64,000 nucleotides of DNA from Echinarachnius parma (GCA_037951105.1 JBAMJV010011300.1:47068-111067); one strand, 5' to 3'; counted from the first letter of the stretch, positions 33,933 through 45,396 are shown. Notes: generated by a model not told the origin, from the letters alone. Program-made: numbers and translations.

Positions 33933-33994
33933 TTAAATGTAACTTGCAATCGATTGTATGACCTCTTTCTGCAACGGGGACCTGGTCACCTATA

Positions 33995-34447
33995 CAGGGT
34001 GGTCCCAACAAACGGAACGGGGCACTTCCCAAAATAGAGTAACAAAATGATTATGTCCATCGGATAGGAAGTGTTTTCCAATGAAAAACGATACCAAGAA
34101 CAGTCATTTTGATATTTTTGTTTTAGTGCGCTGTGAGTGACACCATGTCAGGTTCCCATTTTTGTCAATTTTTACCAAGTCAGTGTCTGATAAATCGCAC
34201 TTACTGTCCTTCATAGCATCAAACAACGAGCAATACACATGCCATTGTTAGTGTGCATTCAGCTGTGTGCAGAGAGAATGTAATAGTTGTTCGATACTAT
34301 GACGGGCAGTAAGTCAGATTTATCAGGCACTGACTTGGTAAAAATTGACAAAAATAGGAACCTGACATGTTGACACTCACAGCGCCCTAAAACAAAAACT
34401 ACACGACCAAAATGACTGCTCCTTTCCGGTTTTGGGGGGCCACCCTG
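33995..34447. mobile_element. TA-flanked MITE abutting the TRIM 5' end, unit 2
   Basis: CAGGGTGGTCCCAACAAACG after TATA, and GGGGCCACCCTG before TATAG. Paralogue of 10214-10770, about 100 bp shorter by internal deletion at its right side. The TRIM ATG lies 60 bp downstream. Confidence 0.8.
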
Positions 34448-34507
34448 TATAGTTTCTCATAGGAGCCCCTGATCTTTACTTCGTACAGATTCCGCGCTCC
34501 AAACACC

Positions 34508-37255
34508 ATGGCGAGTCTGGACAACTTGACCCTCAACCTGCCGCAGTGTCCGATCTGTGCTTGCCTCCTGACTGACCCAAAGACCCTCTCCTGTTCGCAC
34601 ACATTCTGCAAATCCTGCTTGACCAACCTTCTATCTTCACAAGACCAAGTCGCTCCTCAGTCAGTCGTATGTCTGCTCTGTGGTTCGGTTACATACGTCA
34701 AAGACGGTAATGTTTCCCGGCTATCATTTAATGAATCTCTCAAATCTCGCGCTCTTAATATTAAATACAACGGAGTTCCTTGTGAGGTGTGTAACAAGAA
34801 AGCCGAGGCAGTCGAATATTGCAGCGATTGCAATAAGAGCATTTGTAAAATATGTCGCAAGAAACATGATGTATGGAAGCCTAACACCGCACACACATTA
34901 TTAGACATAGATGAAGTTTTGCATGCTAAGGTATTTCCAAAGAAGGTAGTTTGCTGCAAAGACCACGCGGACGGTGTTGAGAGTCCTGTATGCAGCGAGG
35001 TATGCATTACATGCAGGAAATATCTCTGCACCCGCTGTTCCATCTCGGACCATGAGAAAGAGGGACATGTGGTGAAGAGAGCCAGGGATTATGACGCAAC
35101 CTTCATAGAGGAGGTCATAGACTTGCAGAGAGAAGCCGATTCGAAGACATCAGCTTTGAAGAAGTACCTCGATGTCGTAGAAGAAGAAAAACAAAAGTCA
35201 TTACATCACACTGACGTGGTCATTGAAGAGATCAACGACATCTACGATGAGTCGGTAAAGCGATTGGACGAAGAGATGGCAATTCTCGATGAAAGATGCA
35301 ATGATGAAAAAAGGAAACTGAACGAGGAGCTTGATAGAATCATGGCTGAGGATGATACGTCGATTGACGTCATTGAAACCGCCGGAGAACTGGTGGAGAA
35401 GAGTTCCACGGTACCGCTGGATGAAGACACGGTGGTCATCAGAGATTCATTGTGTAATGAAATGAGAACAGTACTAGAAAGTATAGAAGCTCCGACAAAT
35501 GCTGCGGCTACTGAAATATCTTCTCGCGCAAAGAAGTTTGAATACGAGCGACATGAAAAGCTCGAGACTATGGAGATAGGGAAGGTGCAGTACAGCGAGT
35601 GGAATCTGAAAGCTGATGTAAAGTTCCCCACTGCTAATACCATGGAGTGCATGGCTGCCACACCAGACGGTAGGATGGCTGTAGGATGTTTCAAAGGTGA
35701 GCGTGGTATCGAGATATACTCTGCTGACGGGCAGCTGCAGCAGAGAGTGCTCGCGGGATGGTATGTTGTCGGGATAGCCTTCTTATCTGATGATCGATGT
35801 GCTGTACGCGATAGGGGTAATACTAGCGAGGATGCACTCAATGTATCCCAGTATACACTAGGGTGGGAGAAGGTTGATGCAGGGTTTGAGACTCTGAGTT
35901 GGGATGAAGGTGGGCATGGTAATCTCACGGTAGACAGCGATGATCACATTTATGTAGGTTACAGGAAAGCCATGAAGATCCAGGTATTCACTCCTGCAGG
36001 TGGGAAGCCGGTCAGGGAGATAGCATGTGATGGGTATGAACCTATACAGATATTTGCGATGAAGACGCATAAGATGTTGGTGGTAAATACTTACAAGAAT
36101 ATGTCACGTACGATGGATCCATCAGGAGATCACTTAATCGAACGCAAAAGTATAGAGAAATCTGCAGATTGTTATGTCTTCCCTGTTGTATGCAAGAATG
36201 ATACAATCCTCATAGCCACCGTGAACAAGGAGAAGGACAGAGTCACCATCGAGCGTTACACGAGAGAGCTGCAGCACATGGCGACTCCCATCACTGATCA
36301 CGTGATACAGCAACCAGTGGATCCAGACAGGAGATGGTATTACCTCCAAGAGTTCACAACAGGGGAAATAGCCTTCTGCACTCCTGACAGGCTGTATATC
36401 TTCTCTAAATCCGTAATACCGGTGCAGTACAGCGAGTGGAAACGGAAAGCTGATGTAGCGTTCTCCACTACTAATATCATGAATTGCATTGCTGCCACAC
36501 CAGACGGTAGGATGGCTGTAGGATGTAGCGGAGGAGAGCGTGGTATCGAGATATACACTGCTGACGGGCAGCTGCAGCAGAGAGTGCTCGAGGGAATAAA
36601 AGTCCACGGGTTAGGTTTATTGTCTGATGGCCGGTGTGCTGTACGCGACATAGGTAATACTCAGAAGGTGATACACAATGTATCTCTGTACACACAAGAG
36701 TGGGAGAAGGTTGATGCGAGGTTTGAGACTCTGAGTTGGGATGAAGGAGGGTATGGTGATCTCACTGTAGACAGTAATGATCACATCTATGTAGGTTACA
36801 GGAAAGCCAAGAAGATCCATGTATTCACTCCTGCAGGTGGGAAGCCGGTCAGGGAGATAGCATGTGATGGGTATGTACCTGCGAAGATATTTGCGATGCA
36901 GTCTAGTGAGAATATGGTCGTGAGATGCTTTATCAATTCTGCATGGGTGATAAACCAGACGGGCGTTAAACAACACGCACTAATCAAAAGTGAAGATATG
37001 TCCGTATATCCTGCTGTATGCAAGGATGATACAATCATCATAGCCACCGTGAACAAGGAGAAGGACAGAGTCACCATCGAGCGTTACACGAGCGAGCTGC
37101 AACACATGGCGACTCTCATCACTGATCACGTGATACAGAAAACAAAGAGGGATTTTTGGGCTTACATCCAAGAGTTCACATCAGGGGAGATAGCCTTCTG
37201 TACCGCTGACAGGCTTTACATCTTCTCTAAATCAGTAACACCGGTCGGTGTTTGA
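34508..37255 (+). CDS. TRIM-type protein with duplicated beta-propeller, unit 2
   Basis: Single-exon gene of 915 residues starting at CACCATGG. RING ligands are complete: C14, C17, C29, H31, C34, C37, C55, C58. B-box 1 starts at C92 and B-box 2 at C150; a coiled coil spans about 195-320. Two propeller modules follow, residues 360-638 and 639-915, each starting VQYSEW and carrying ATPDGRMAVGC, HIYVGYRKA and ERYT motifs. The module duplication is about 837 bp in phase, joined at SKSVIP-VQYSEW. TRIM E3 ligases dimerise through the coiled coil, so a doubled propeller would give four target-binding domains per dimer (inference). It is the best candidate for an active enzyme here. The usual TRIM propeller proteins carry one such domain. 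Confidence 0.93.
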   Translation: MASLDNLTLNLPQCPICACLLTDPKTLSCSHTFCKSCLTNLLSSQDQVAPQSVVCLLCGSVTYVKDGNVSRLSFNESLKSRALNIKYNGVPCEVCNKKAEAVEYCSDCNKSICKICRKKHDVWKPNTAHTLLDIDEVLHAKVFPKKVVCCKDHADGVESPVCSEVCITCRKYLCTRCSISDHEKEGHVVKRARDYDATFIEEVIDLQREADSKTSALKKYLDVVEEEKQKSLHHTDVVIEEINDIYDESVKRLDEEMAILDERCNDEKRKLNEELDRIMAEDDTSIDVIETAGELVEKSSTVPLDEDTVVIRDSLCNEMRTVLESIEAPTNAAATEISSRAKKFEYERHEKLETMEIGKVQYSEWNLKADVKFPTANTMECMAATPDGRMAVGCFKGERGIEIYSADGQLQQRVLAGWYVVGIAFLSDDRCAVRDRGNTSEDALNVSQYTLGWEKVDAGFETLSWDEGGHGNLTVDSDDHIYVGYRKAMKIQVFTPAGGKPVREIACDGYEPIQIFAMKTHKMLVVNTYKNMSRTMDPSGDHLIERKSIEKSADCYVFPVVCKNDTILIATVNKEKDRVTIERYTRELQHMATPITDHVIQQPVDPDRRWYYLQEFTTGEIAFCTPDRLYIFSKSVIPVQYSEWKRKADVAFSTTNIMNCIAATPDGRMAVGCSGGERGIEIYTADGQLQQRVLEGIKVHGLGLLSDGRCAVRDIGNTQKVIHNVSLYTQEWEKVDARFETLSWDEGGYGDLTVDSNDHIYVGYRKAKKIHVFTPAGGKPVREIACDGYVPAKIFAMQSSENMVVRCFINSAWVINQTGVKQHALIKSEDMSVYPAVCKDDTIIIATVNKEKDRVTIERYTSELQHMATLITDHVIQKTKRDFWAYIQEFTSGEIAFCTADRLYIFSKSVTPVGV
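35585..37252 (+). repeat. in-frame tandem duplication of the propeller module
   Basis: Two units of about 837 and 831 bp (35585-36421 and 36422-37252). The DNA is closely similar through most of the length, with differences concentrated at 36070-36170 versus 36900-37000. This suggests a fairly recent duplication, followed by divergence of one blade region. Confidence 0.9.
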
Positions 37256-37966
37256 ATGACACGTATTATAAATTATATGCCAGATAATGTCGTGTTTACC
37301 AATAGAAACATATACATATATACTTGTTACAAGAACACGTACCATTTAGTATGAAAACACTGTACAGTTGAAATTTCGAAAATTGAAATTACGATTTAAC
37401 GTAACTAATTGCAAACAATTTGGTTAACCATTATAAATGTTATTTGCATTATTATTGTTATCGGAAACTTGCATTATTTACAGAAATGAATTGTATAAAG
37501 TACTAAGCATATCTTGATGATGATCATAGTATGAGATTATAGACCCTGATAACAACTTTCGATTCCACATCTATGGACAACTCTTTGAGGGAATAAAATT
37601 CACGTTTACATGTTATTCAACGCTAAGTGCACATCGAGAAGACAAAACGTGTATCTTATGTAATAATAAGTAATATAAAGTACGTTATCAAGATCTGCAG
37701 TAGACGTTCAACACAATGTCACGGACATGTCCGACCAGTCATTTTGTCATTTATTTCTGCGCAATCAAATGAGATGTTAAAAACATTGCTTTGAGTAAGG
37801 ATTTCGTTTGCTAGTATTTCTGACTCGGAATTACAGAATTTTGGCGATCATTATATCCCCGTGGTTCCTGCATAAATGTTTTTGTTTCGATGGGTTTTCT
37901 GCAAACTTATTCAGACTGTCCCGTATTGAACGTCGATGGGGTATTCCACTTCTTGCCCCACAGCCC
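37256..37966. other. unit 2 TRIM 3' flank, proximal
   Basis: Patchy homology to 12721-13380 and 58491-58790. Ends in CACAGCCC (37959-37966), the left target copy of the next element. Confidence 0.55.
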
Positions 37967-38115
37967 CCCGTGGGGGGGGGGGGGGGGGGGGGCACTCGAA
38001 TTATTTTTTGACGGGGGTGTGCCTCACGGAACTCTGAAATGGGGGTCTGAAGAGCTGGCTACAAGCACAAAATATAGGGTCTTTGGAGCTACAAAAACCC
38101 TGAAAAGGGAGTTAA

Positions 38116-38634
38116 AGGGGTAGTTTAGTTTTGGTAGAGAGGGCGCTGCACATCACAATTTTTTAGTGAGGTAATGAAAAACTGAGTGTCGAATTTTTAT
38201 GGCAGAATAAGCTTTATTTAGCCAAAATCGGTCCAGAAACGGCTGAAATATCAATAAATATATCTGATCTTATAATTATTTGGGGCCCAAATAATTAGAT
38301 GAATTGTTCACAAAATTAAAAAAATGCATACACTTTTTCAAAAATGTTCAAAGGCGTTTTTTAAATAGTTGTTGATGATCTCTCTATTTAATCATGATTT
38401 CAATAAAACATCACATGCATAATTTTGTATGAACATTTTTTAAAACCAATGCCTTTTTAGAGAGCGCCCTCTTCTGTTTTAATTGCTCTTTTTGAATGAT
38501 AATGGGCTTTTTACTTTAGTCGTTTGCAATTTTGTATACCTTTCGAGCATGGTGGAGTTATAACTATTAGTTTATAATGTTACTGTCCAGGTTTGGTTAC
38601 TAAAATTCAGCCTTACCAAAACTGTACTACCCCT
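38116..38634 (+). mobile_element. TTAA-flanked MITE, 519 bp
   Basis: TTAA at 38112-38115 and 38635-38638. Ends AGGGGTAGTTTAGTTTTGG and CAAAACTGTACTACCCCT. Same family as 33346-33850. Confidence 0.88.
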
Positions 38635-38638
38635 TTAA

Positions 38639-39273
38639 AGGGACAGGTCCACTTTTACAAAACGTCTGAACAGCTTTCAGTTAACGGATGGGGATCAATG
38701 TAACACGCAAAAAAAAAAAATCAGAGCGAACAGCCCTCTAATTTGGATTCTACGAATGAAAAACGAATGCGTCCCTCCATTTAAACTATATATCTGTCAA
38801 TAAAGGAGTTCAACTGATTTAGCATAATATTACAACAATATAGTACTAATTCTCGTAAAGGTATTGTGAAGCCGACATTTGTTAACGTATGTCACGGAAA
38901 AGATCTCAAAAAGAAAGAATATATAATTACATGTAGTCAGTTTAAGCGATGTTTGGGTATTTTGCTTGGTAAACGCTCACACATTAGTACTTATGCGCGA
39001 GTCACGTAGCTAGTGGGGGTCACGTAGGGGTCATGCATACCGATCTGGCACTCCGTGAAATCTATGTACAAACTTACTCACCGGCCGAAAATACGTATGT
39101 ACCTAATTAACCGACGTCCCTCAGTTTATTCAGTTTTAGGTTTATAACTCCACGAAAAAGAGATTTCAAGCCCTAATTTCGTTCAGGCATGCTATTAAAT
39201 GACATTTCCTTTCATATAAGACAATAACCTCGCAACTTTTGAATTTGTGGCTTGCAAAAGTGGATCTCTCCCT
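38639..39273 (+). mobile_element. TTAA-flanked element of a second family, 635 bp
   Basis: Begins AGGGACAGGTCCACTTTT directly after the TTAA that ends the previous MITE, and closes AAAAGTGGATCTCTCCCT before TTAA (39274-39277). The interior is unlike the AGGGATAGTTGAG family. Confidence 0.82.
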
Positions 39274-39689
39274 TTAAGAGGTCTATAAGGAGCAGACTAA
39301 AACCTACTAAGACCTACGGAAACCCTCAAAAAGGCTCAAATGGTGGTCCAAGGAGCCGAACTAGAAGAAGAATAATGGACTTGGCACTACTCAAATAGCC
39401 AAGTCATTCCGGGGGTCTATGGAGCCGAACTAGAAGAAGAATAATGGAATTGGCGCTACTCAACTACCTAGCCAAGTCATTCCGGGGGTCTATGGAGAGG
39501 CAATTTTTGAAAATCGGGTATCTTTAGAGCTGCGATCGGGTGTGAAAAAGGGGTTCTTTTAAGCGGCACATACCCGTCTTACATTATACATGAGTGCCCC
39601 CCCCCCCCCCCCCGGGCACAGCCCATTGTACTGTATCCGGGACGCATCCGGGAGTATACGAATACATACGTTTTTTATCTTCATCATTG

Positions 39690-40417
39690 TCATAGAGTAT
39701 TTGTTAAAACGGATTAGACCATATATAACACAAAACTCAGCCATGTTGTTCTATAAAAGTATTATTCATCAAAATTTGATTATTGTGACGTTATATGGGG
39801 AAATTGTGGTAAGGGCAGTTTAAACCGATTACAAAAATTACAGAATCGAGCATTACGTATTGTTTTGAATGTCGAATGGATGTATTCTACGCAGTTACTT
39901 TATAATCGAACTGGAATTAGTACAATTGATAAAAGATTGAAAACTCGACTATTGTATGTGATGTATAAAATATGTTATAATATGTACCCACCTAGTTTAT
40001 GTCAGATTTTTACCTTTAAACAATCTTCTTATCATTTGAGAAATGCTCGTTTGGAACTTGAGATTCCTAAATGTTCAACCAATTTTAAGTATGATTTATA
40101 GGGGGCCAAACAGTGGAATGGTCTTTCAGATCAGACAAAATCCTTAAATATGAATGCCTTTCAAATTTTCTTAAAACACTAGAGTATTATGTATATTTTT
40201 CCTTCTTTCCTTTTTTTTATTTGTTTGTTTGTTTGTTTGTTTGTTCCTAAATTGTGTAAAATGTGTTGTTTTCTTATATTTGTAATTTGTAAATACTGTA
40301 TTTAATATTTTTGTTCTTATGATGTATTGTTTTTATTTCAGGGACCGTCTGAAAAACAGTCATTGGCTGAGTTACGATTCCCTGGTGAAATAAAATTAAA
40401 ATGAAATAAAATAAAAT
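39690..40417 (+). pseudogene. 5'-truncated LINE, C-terminal part and 3' tail
   Basis: Frames give LFYKSIIHQNL, then SLNRLQKLQNRALRIVL, LYNRTGISTIDKRLKTRLL, and (after a stop) GAKQWNGLSDQTKSLN. This is the post-reverse-transcriptase region of CR1/L2/Jockey-like non-LTR retrotransposons. The 3' end has GGGACCGTCTG and a stem-loop-like segment, then an A-rich AAATAAAATAAAATA tail. Unit 3 shows the empty site (58840-58856). It is dead: only the last ~150 codons remain, with frame changes. Confidence 0.82.
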
Positions 40418-41497
40418 AGATCTCGACTCATGATTGTGATCTATGAGATAATTTATCTGATGAAATTGACCAAATAATGTCAATGAATGGATTAAAAATG
40501 TATATTGGTCAACATTCCCAGATAATGCCGATGTATCATTATAACGTACATGACCATGGGCATCATGTGTGCAGCGCATGTCATATTTTATCATTCATAC
40601 GTTGACATTAGGCCTGTTCTCACTGGCTTAATTAGCGCGAATTGCATCGAGATCAGAATTTCGAAATTATTTTTGAATATTGTTTTCAAACTAAATGGTA
40701 CGTGTTTGAATTGTATATAAACTAGTGGTTGCATGACCATTAAACGCGTATATAATTATAGGTGCAGTAAGTGCCATTATAAACGAAGGTTCAATACTAC
40801 CGCAATAGAAGACATACATTGTGTCAACATCGTCTTTTACGCTTGTGATGTTTACATATACAATGTAAAAAATAATAACTTGTTAAAGGTGCTTCTTCGA
40901 AACTCGATATAATGTCAAGAACTATTGTACAAAGTACATTATTTCCATACGATGCTCAAACAGATAATTACCCCGCGTATACGATGCGCCTACATATAGT
41001 AGTATAATCCTAAAATTATAGAGCGCTTTTGGTTGTTGTTGGTTAACATAATGAAGTCGATTATGTCGTTTCATGATACATGCAGTATAACTGTGTTTTT
41101 TATACTATAATTGCGCCTGTGGTCATGGTTCATGTTGGATAATTATAATGATGGAGTTTTATGATGCTTAGTTGCCTACTGTGTGAACATATCACATTGT
41201 TTTGAATAATTAGTTATTTCCGGGAATATATCGGGCTTTTGGTTTTCCTTATAGTACTTTGTTGTCCTTATTATTGTCGATCGTTGCTTGACGTGTAGTT
41301 ATATAATAATGTACATTGAAAAGCATTTATATAGTTATTACCAATACCAATCTTATTGTAATGTATGTTTCAATAACTGAATCATTAAGCATTATTGTAT
41401 AATTTTCAGATTAATTAACGAATTGTGTGCATAGGTCCTAAATAAATGTTTGGAAATGTATATGATTTGTACATGTTATTCACTTTAATACCGTTTT
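40418..41497. other. unit 2 TRIM 3' flank, distal
   Basis: Resumes homology with unit 3 (58853 on) and unit 1 (13430 on, then 15480-15650). It lacks the 14110-15475 interval of unit 1. No gene is seen. Confidence 0.6.
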
Positions 41498-41829
41498 CCC
41501 AGCTGGAAAGAACACAGTGTGAACACACTGTGTTTCACTGTGTGGACCGCAGTGTAACATTGGGGCGTTTTCACAGTGAGAAAGCCAACTCACACAGTGA
41601 AATTTCTGAGCGTCCAATTTTACAAACTGTGAGCGCTGGCAATTTCACACTGTGGCGAAAGTGCGCTCACAGTGTGTTCATAGCAACCTGGTCTCTCATC
41701 TAAAATGACTCTATAGGTCATTGTACCACACCTTCTAAAAACACCCATATAGTCATTTTAGGTGCACCTGAATATGCTGCCATCTACGTTTGGAAACTGT
41801 ATGGATCGTAAATGCGTCGCAGAGCCTAC

Positions 41830-42150
41830 TTTAGATTTTGTCTGCGACTTGAGAAAGACTATCACTCGCGCATAAAATTTCCGACTTGTATAATATACCG
41901 ACTTATAGCCATTAATCTGACCTATAGCCACTAAATCTGCGTGACCTATAGCCATTAATCTGGCCTATAGCCACCAAATTAGGGTTAGGGTTAGGGTTTA
42001 GGTTAGAGTTATATATCCCCAAAACCCGCTGCAAATCAAGCCACTCGCTGTGGCGCAATTGGATGCGTGCTAGCCTGATAATCTACAGACGCCTAGTACT
42101 AGTTCGATACCCGTCTTGCGTAAACTCGTACTCGATGTTCGATATTATAC
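41830..42150 (+). mobile_element. second copy of the telomere/tRNA-like element, right end missing
   Basis: Left end ACTATCACTCGCGCA and AAAATTTCCGACTTGTATAA, then ATAGCCATTAATCTGACC repeats, TTAGGG tract (41979-42010), tRNA-like segment and TACTCGATGTTCGATATTAT. The order matches 21181-26860 with satellite element B removed, so it serves as the empty site for B. Confidence 0.75.
42043..42115 (+). other. tRNA-like (pol III promoter-like) segment, second copy
   Basis: TGGCGCAATTGGAT is a strong A-box-like segment, and AGTTCGATACCC is a one-mismatch B box. A CTGATAA loop is present as in 26747-26823. Not a functional tRNA: the arms do not pair well. Confidence 0.62.
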
Positions 42151-42439
42151 AGTTTCTAAACGTAGATGGCAGCATATTCAGGTGCACCTAAAATGACTAT
42201 ATGGGTGTTTTTAGAAGGTGTGGTACAATGACCTATAGAGTCATTTCAGACGAGAGAACAGGTTGGTTCATAGTGTGGTCACAGTGTGAGGTTGTTTTTA
42301 CACTGTGAAAAAAAAACTCGAATTTAACACTGTGGTCCACACTGTGATCTTTGTGTTAGGGTTAGGTGGCATGTGTAGCAGAAAGCGTGTGTGTAACAGT
42401 CAGTGGTAGGCTTGTATGTAAGAATTTATTCATGCATTA

Positions 42440-42600
42440 TGCTTACCGTAGATGTTTATTGGATGAACATGCTCTTGTGTGTGCCTGTGGGTGTTTGTGT
42501 ATGCTTTTGCATGTGTGTGTTTGTGTATGCTTGTGCATGCGTGCATGAAATTGTGTGTATGTCTGTGCGTGCATGTATATATGTGTATGCATGTAGATTT
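42440..42600. repeat. TG-rich microsatellite, end of unit 2
   Basis: Interrupted GTGTGT/GTATGC tract, followed by CGTTTGACAAGATAA, the same words that follow the TG tracts at 16140 and 52785. Confidence 0.85.
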
Positions 42601-42749
42601 AATGCATCGATTTTGTCCCCGTTTGACAAGATAAACACACAAAAACCAATATATCAGGAATAACTTCAAAGTGAGCATGTAGGGCTATACATACTACATA
42701 ATATAAATGTACTATTGGCCCTATTGAATGGTAAATTAAGTTAATATGA

Positions 42750-43820
42750 GACCGGCTCCCAGAGAATGGGTATAAAGTCGCGATTGGTCTTTAGTACTTA
42801 GAGCCTCAAAATCATAAAATATTGTCTTTGGCTGAAATTTTTTACTTTATGGGATTTGATACTTACATGTTTCATCTACATTCTCTGAAAATTTCAGGTC
42901 CTTATTCGATTTTTTTATGCCGTAAATAATGATTTTTCTAAGCAACCTTCATTTCGGTTTCGACCAGAAACTCGGTCAATCCGCGCTGGCTGATCATGAT
43001 CGATTGTGAAACGAACACGCCAGCTATGTATGTGTGATTCGACCGTACCGCCGCAGCGAGCTGCAAGAGGAAAGCACTGTAGCTGTACAGTGATTGGTCA
43101 GACTAACCTGAATAGAGTTGTATTGTCCGTGTGTTGTACATTTCCGGGAAGCGTGCGCGGCATTTAACTTACTGTAGTTGTGGTTGGTTTGTTTATAATT
43201 CTATGGGTACCGCATTGAATCGTGCTGGGCATGACGCAAGTGTGCAGTGTGCGTGTGCAGCGTACCATATCATACGGTATAAAACTGCGCTTTTCTTTTG
43301 TCTACCGGTGGTACAGCGGCGGTACGGTGAATATGATGCGGTGGTTTATGGCGGTACGTACATACATAATACACCGCGGTTGTAATACATGCACATCAAA
43401 GGGCGGCACATGGGCTAGTTTGTCGATCAACTGAGACTTAGGGCTGAGGCTTTGTACAATTACGTAATACAGGCGAAAGCGTTGCTGATTGGCCGATGAA
43501 TAACAGTATAACTGTGCATGCATTATTATGTTTGCTGATCGATTACGAGCGGAAATGTGAAAGCGAACCGTTCAACTTCTCGCTCGGTGTGTGAGAATGC
43601 TTTTCTGAATGGATGCAAAACTTTAGAAGCGATTTTCTCCGTTGTTTGACAATTAACGGGGCTCTGGTCCATGTTATTAATTTGCGTTTTTCTAGCCTTC
43701 AAGAAACTCATACTTATCAAGTTGTATATCATTTTAAAGCTGAAATCCTAGAGAATTCAAAACACTAAAAATCTCAATTTTGATATTCCCGATGAATTAC
43801 CCAAAGTGACAGAGCCGGTC
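42750..43820. mobile_element. possible TIR element with GACCGGCTC ends
   Basis: GACCGGCTC at 42750 and GAGCCGGTC ending at 43820, each followed inward by a TGGGTA-like word. The interior has several short ORFs but no recognisable protein. Target duplication not seen, so the boundaries are tentative. Confidence 0.42.
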
Positions 43821-44839
43821 AATTATTGTTTTTTGTTGTTTTTTCATTGGAATTTTTCTTGAAATAATAACAATTCACTAACACCACAGTCATAATGATT
43901 ACGATAAAGGGCCGTTATTTAAACATTAAGTTCTGCCCTGAAATATTGAAATGTATTGGTTATTGCAATATCATTGCACTGAGTTAGTATTGTTACTCTC
44001 CTTAATTACCTTGTTTGTTTGTTCTAGTATAATTGTTAGCATGTATATGAAAAATGCATACACCCCACACAATTAAGGCACTTCAATAAATCAAAATAAA
44101 GCAAATTATTATGTTTACTATTTACATTTCAATGATTTATTGTATGATATATATTTATTTTCATACATGGCCATTTCAGATGGTCTAACAAACCAAAATG
44201 TTCAAGCTTTCATTCAATGTGGCTACATACTGCGTACGTTTAACATGATATTTACTTGTCACGGACAGGTTACTTTTCATAATTGTTCAAAAATTGATCC
44301 CTTTATAGGACTGATTCGACCCAAAAAGTAACACTGGATTAATTTCATTTAAATCATGTTTGCAAAGTTTGAGAAACATAACAAATTTGCCAGACTTAAA
44401 TTCCTGCTTTTGGGACAAAAGCGACCTTATCTTTACCAGAGCTATTTATGGCTCATTAATCAATATGCATCAGTTTCAAGCAGAACATATCACATTCAAC
44501 TATTCATAATAGTATGTTCCATTGATGTTAAGCCATACATACATTTCTCTTCAATCTAGATTTTGCATTTTCATTGTTTTTGAATAATTACATTGACAAT
44601 GATATGAGTTATTTAATTGATTTTGATTTTGCATAAGAGGGAAACAGAAAATTAAATATTCATATACTTGTTTATCTTGGTCCTTGTAGGTTTTACTTTA
44701 AATTATTAACATAAACATCATAGTAATTAACATGGGCATAACTTCTGGAAACATGTTAAAGATAGTTTTGGGACTGGTAGAATATGATACAACAACATCT
44801 CATAAAGTCCCATACAATAATACAATGGTGTCTGTTTAA
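43821..44839. other. AT-rich spacer
   Basis: No homology to the duplicated unit and no convincing ORF or repeat. Ends in TTAA (44836-44839). Confidence 0.5.
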
Positions 44840-45392
44840 AGGGATAGTTGAGTTTTGGTAGAGAGGGCGCTAGACTACTTTTTTTTTGTGAGGTAATGCA
44901 AAACTGAGTGTAAAATTTGAAAGAGCATAATATTTAAATAATAAAATCATCTTTGTTTGATCAAAATCGGTTCAGAGACGGCTGGAATATCCATAAATAT
45001 AACAATTTGTAATAAACCTGGGGCCCCAGGTTTATTAGAGAATTTTGAACAAGCCGTTAAAAATTCCAAAAAATGCTTCCTCTTTTCAAAAAGTTACAAA
45101 ATAGGTATTTAAATAGTTGTTGGTTATGTATCTATCTAATCACTATTTCAACAAAACATCACATGCACAATATTTTATTCAAAATGGTTGAAACCGATGA
45201 GTGTTTAGAGAGCGCCCTCTTACGTTTTAACGGCTCTTTTTGAATGATAACATGATCTTTACTACGTCATTTGTAATTTTGTGTTCCTTTCTAGTTATAA
45301 CTATTAGTTTGTAATGTAATGATGCAGGTTTTGGTTACTAAAATTCAGTTTCACCAAAACTGTACTCTCCTTACCAGAACTCAACTATCCCT
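44840..45392 (-). mobile_element. TTAA-flanked MITE, 553 bp
   Basis: TTAA on both sides (44836-44839, 45393-45396). Ends AGGGATAGTTGAGTTTTGG and CAGAACTCAACTATCCCT. Nearly collinear reverse complement of 24641-25195, which suggests recent activity of the family. Confidence 0.9.
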
Positions 45393-45396
45393 TTAA

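Larger units (their letters stand above)
32777..33980. mobile_element. MITE with GTTGCAGAAAGAG ends, unit 2, with two TTAA MITEs nested
   Basis: CCCCGTTGCAGAAAGAG on the left and CTCTTTCTGCAACGGGG on the right, with ATCGATTGCAAGTTAC inside each end. Into it went a TTAA-type MITE (32899-33932), and into that a second one (33346-33850), giving three levels. Confidence 0.75.
37967..39616 (+). mobile_element. G-run-ended element, 1.65 kb, 8-bp target duplication
   Basis: CACAGCCC lies at 37959-37966 and 39617-39624. Ends are CCCGTGGGG(n)GCACTC and GAGTGC(C)nGGG. Both ends continue inward with ACGGG.GTGTGCC-like sequence. It belongs with 19964-21160 and 31903-32372 by its ends, although the interior differs. 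Two TTAA elements sit inside. Short tandem repeats with CTAGAAGAAGAATAATGGA lie at 39361-39490. Confidence 0.85.
41700..42250. mobile_element. MITE with ~110-bp inverted repeats nested in the palindrome
   Basis: AAAATGACTCTATAGGTCAT on the left and its near-exact complement on the right, through to CATCTACGTTTGGAAACTG and CAGTTTCTAAACGTAGATG. The arms differ at only a few positions, so it is comparatively young. Confidence 0.82.
41498..42361. mobile_element. CACAGTGTG-rich palindromic element with two elements nested
   Basis: Inserted between TACCGTTTT and GTTAGGTGGC, which are adjacent in unit 1 (near 15648). Both arms are dense in CACAGTGTG/CACACTGTG words. Inside, ~110-bp inverted repeats (41700-41810 and 42145-42250, containing AAATGACTCTATAGGTCA) bound a second element, and that holds the telomere/tRNA-like element fragment. 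The target duplication is not clear. Confidence 0.75.
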
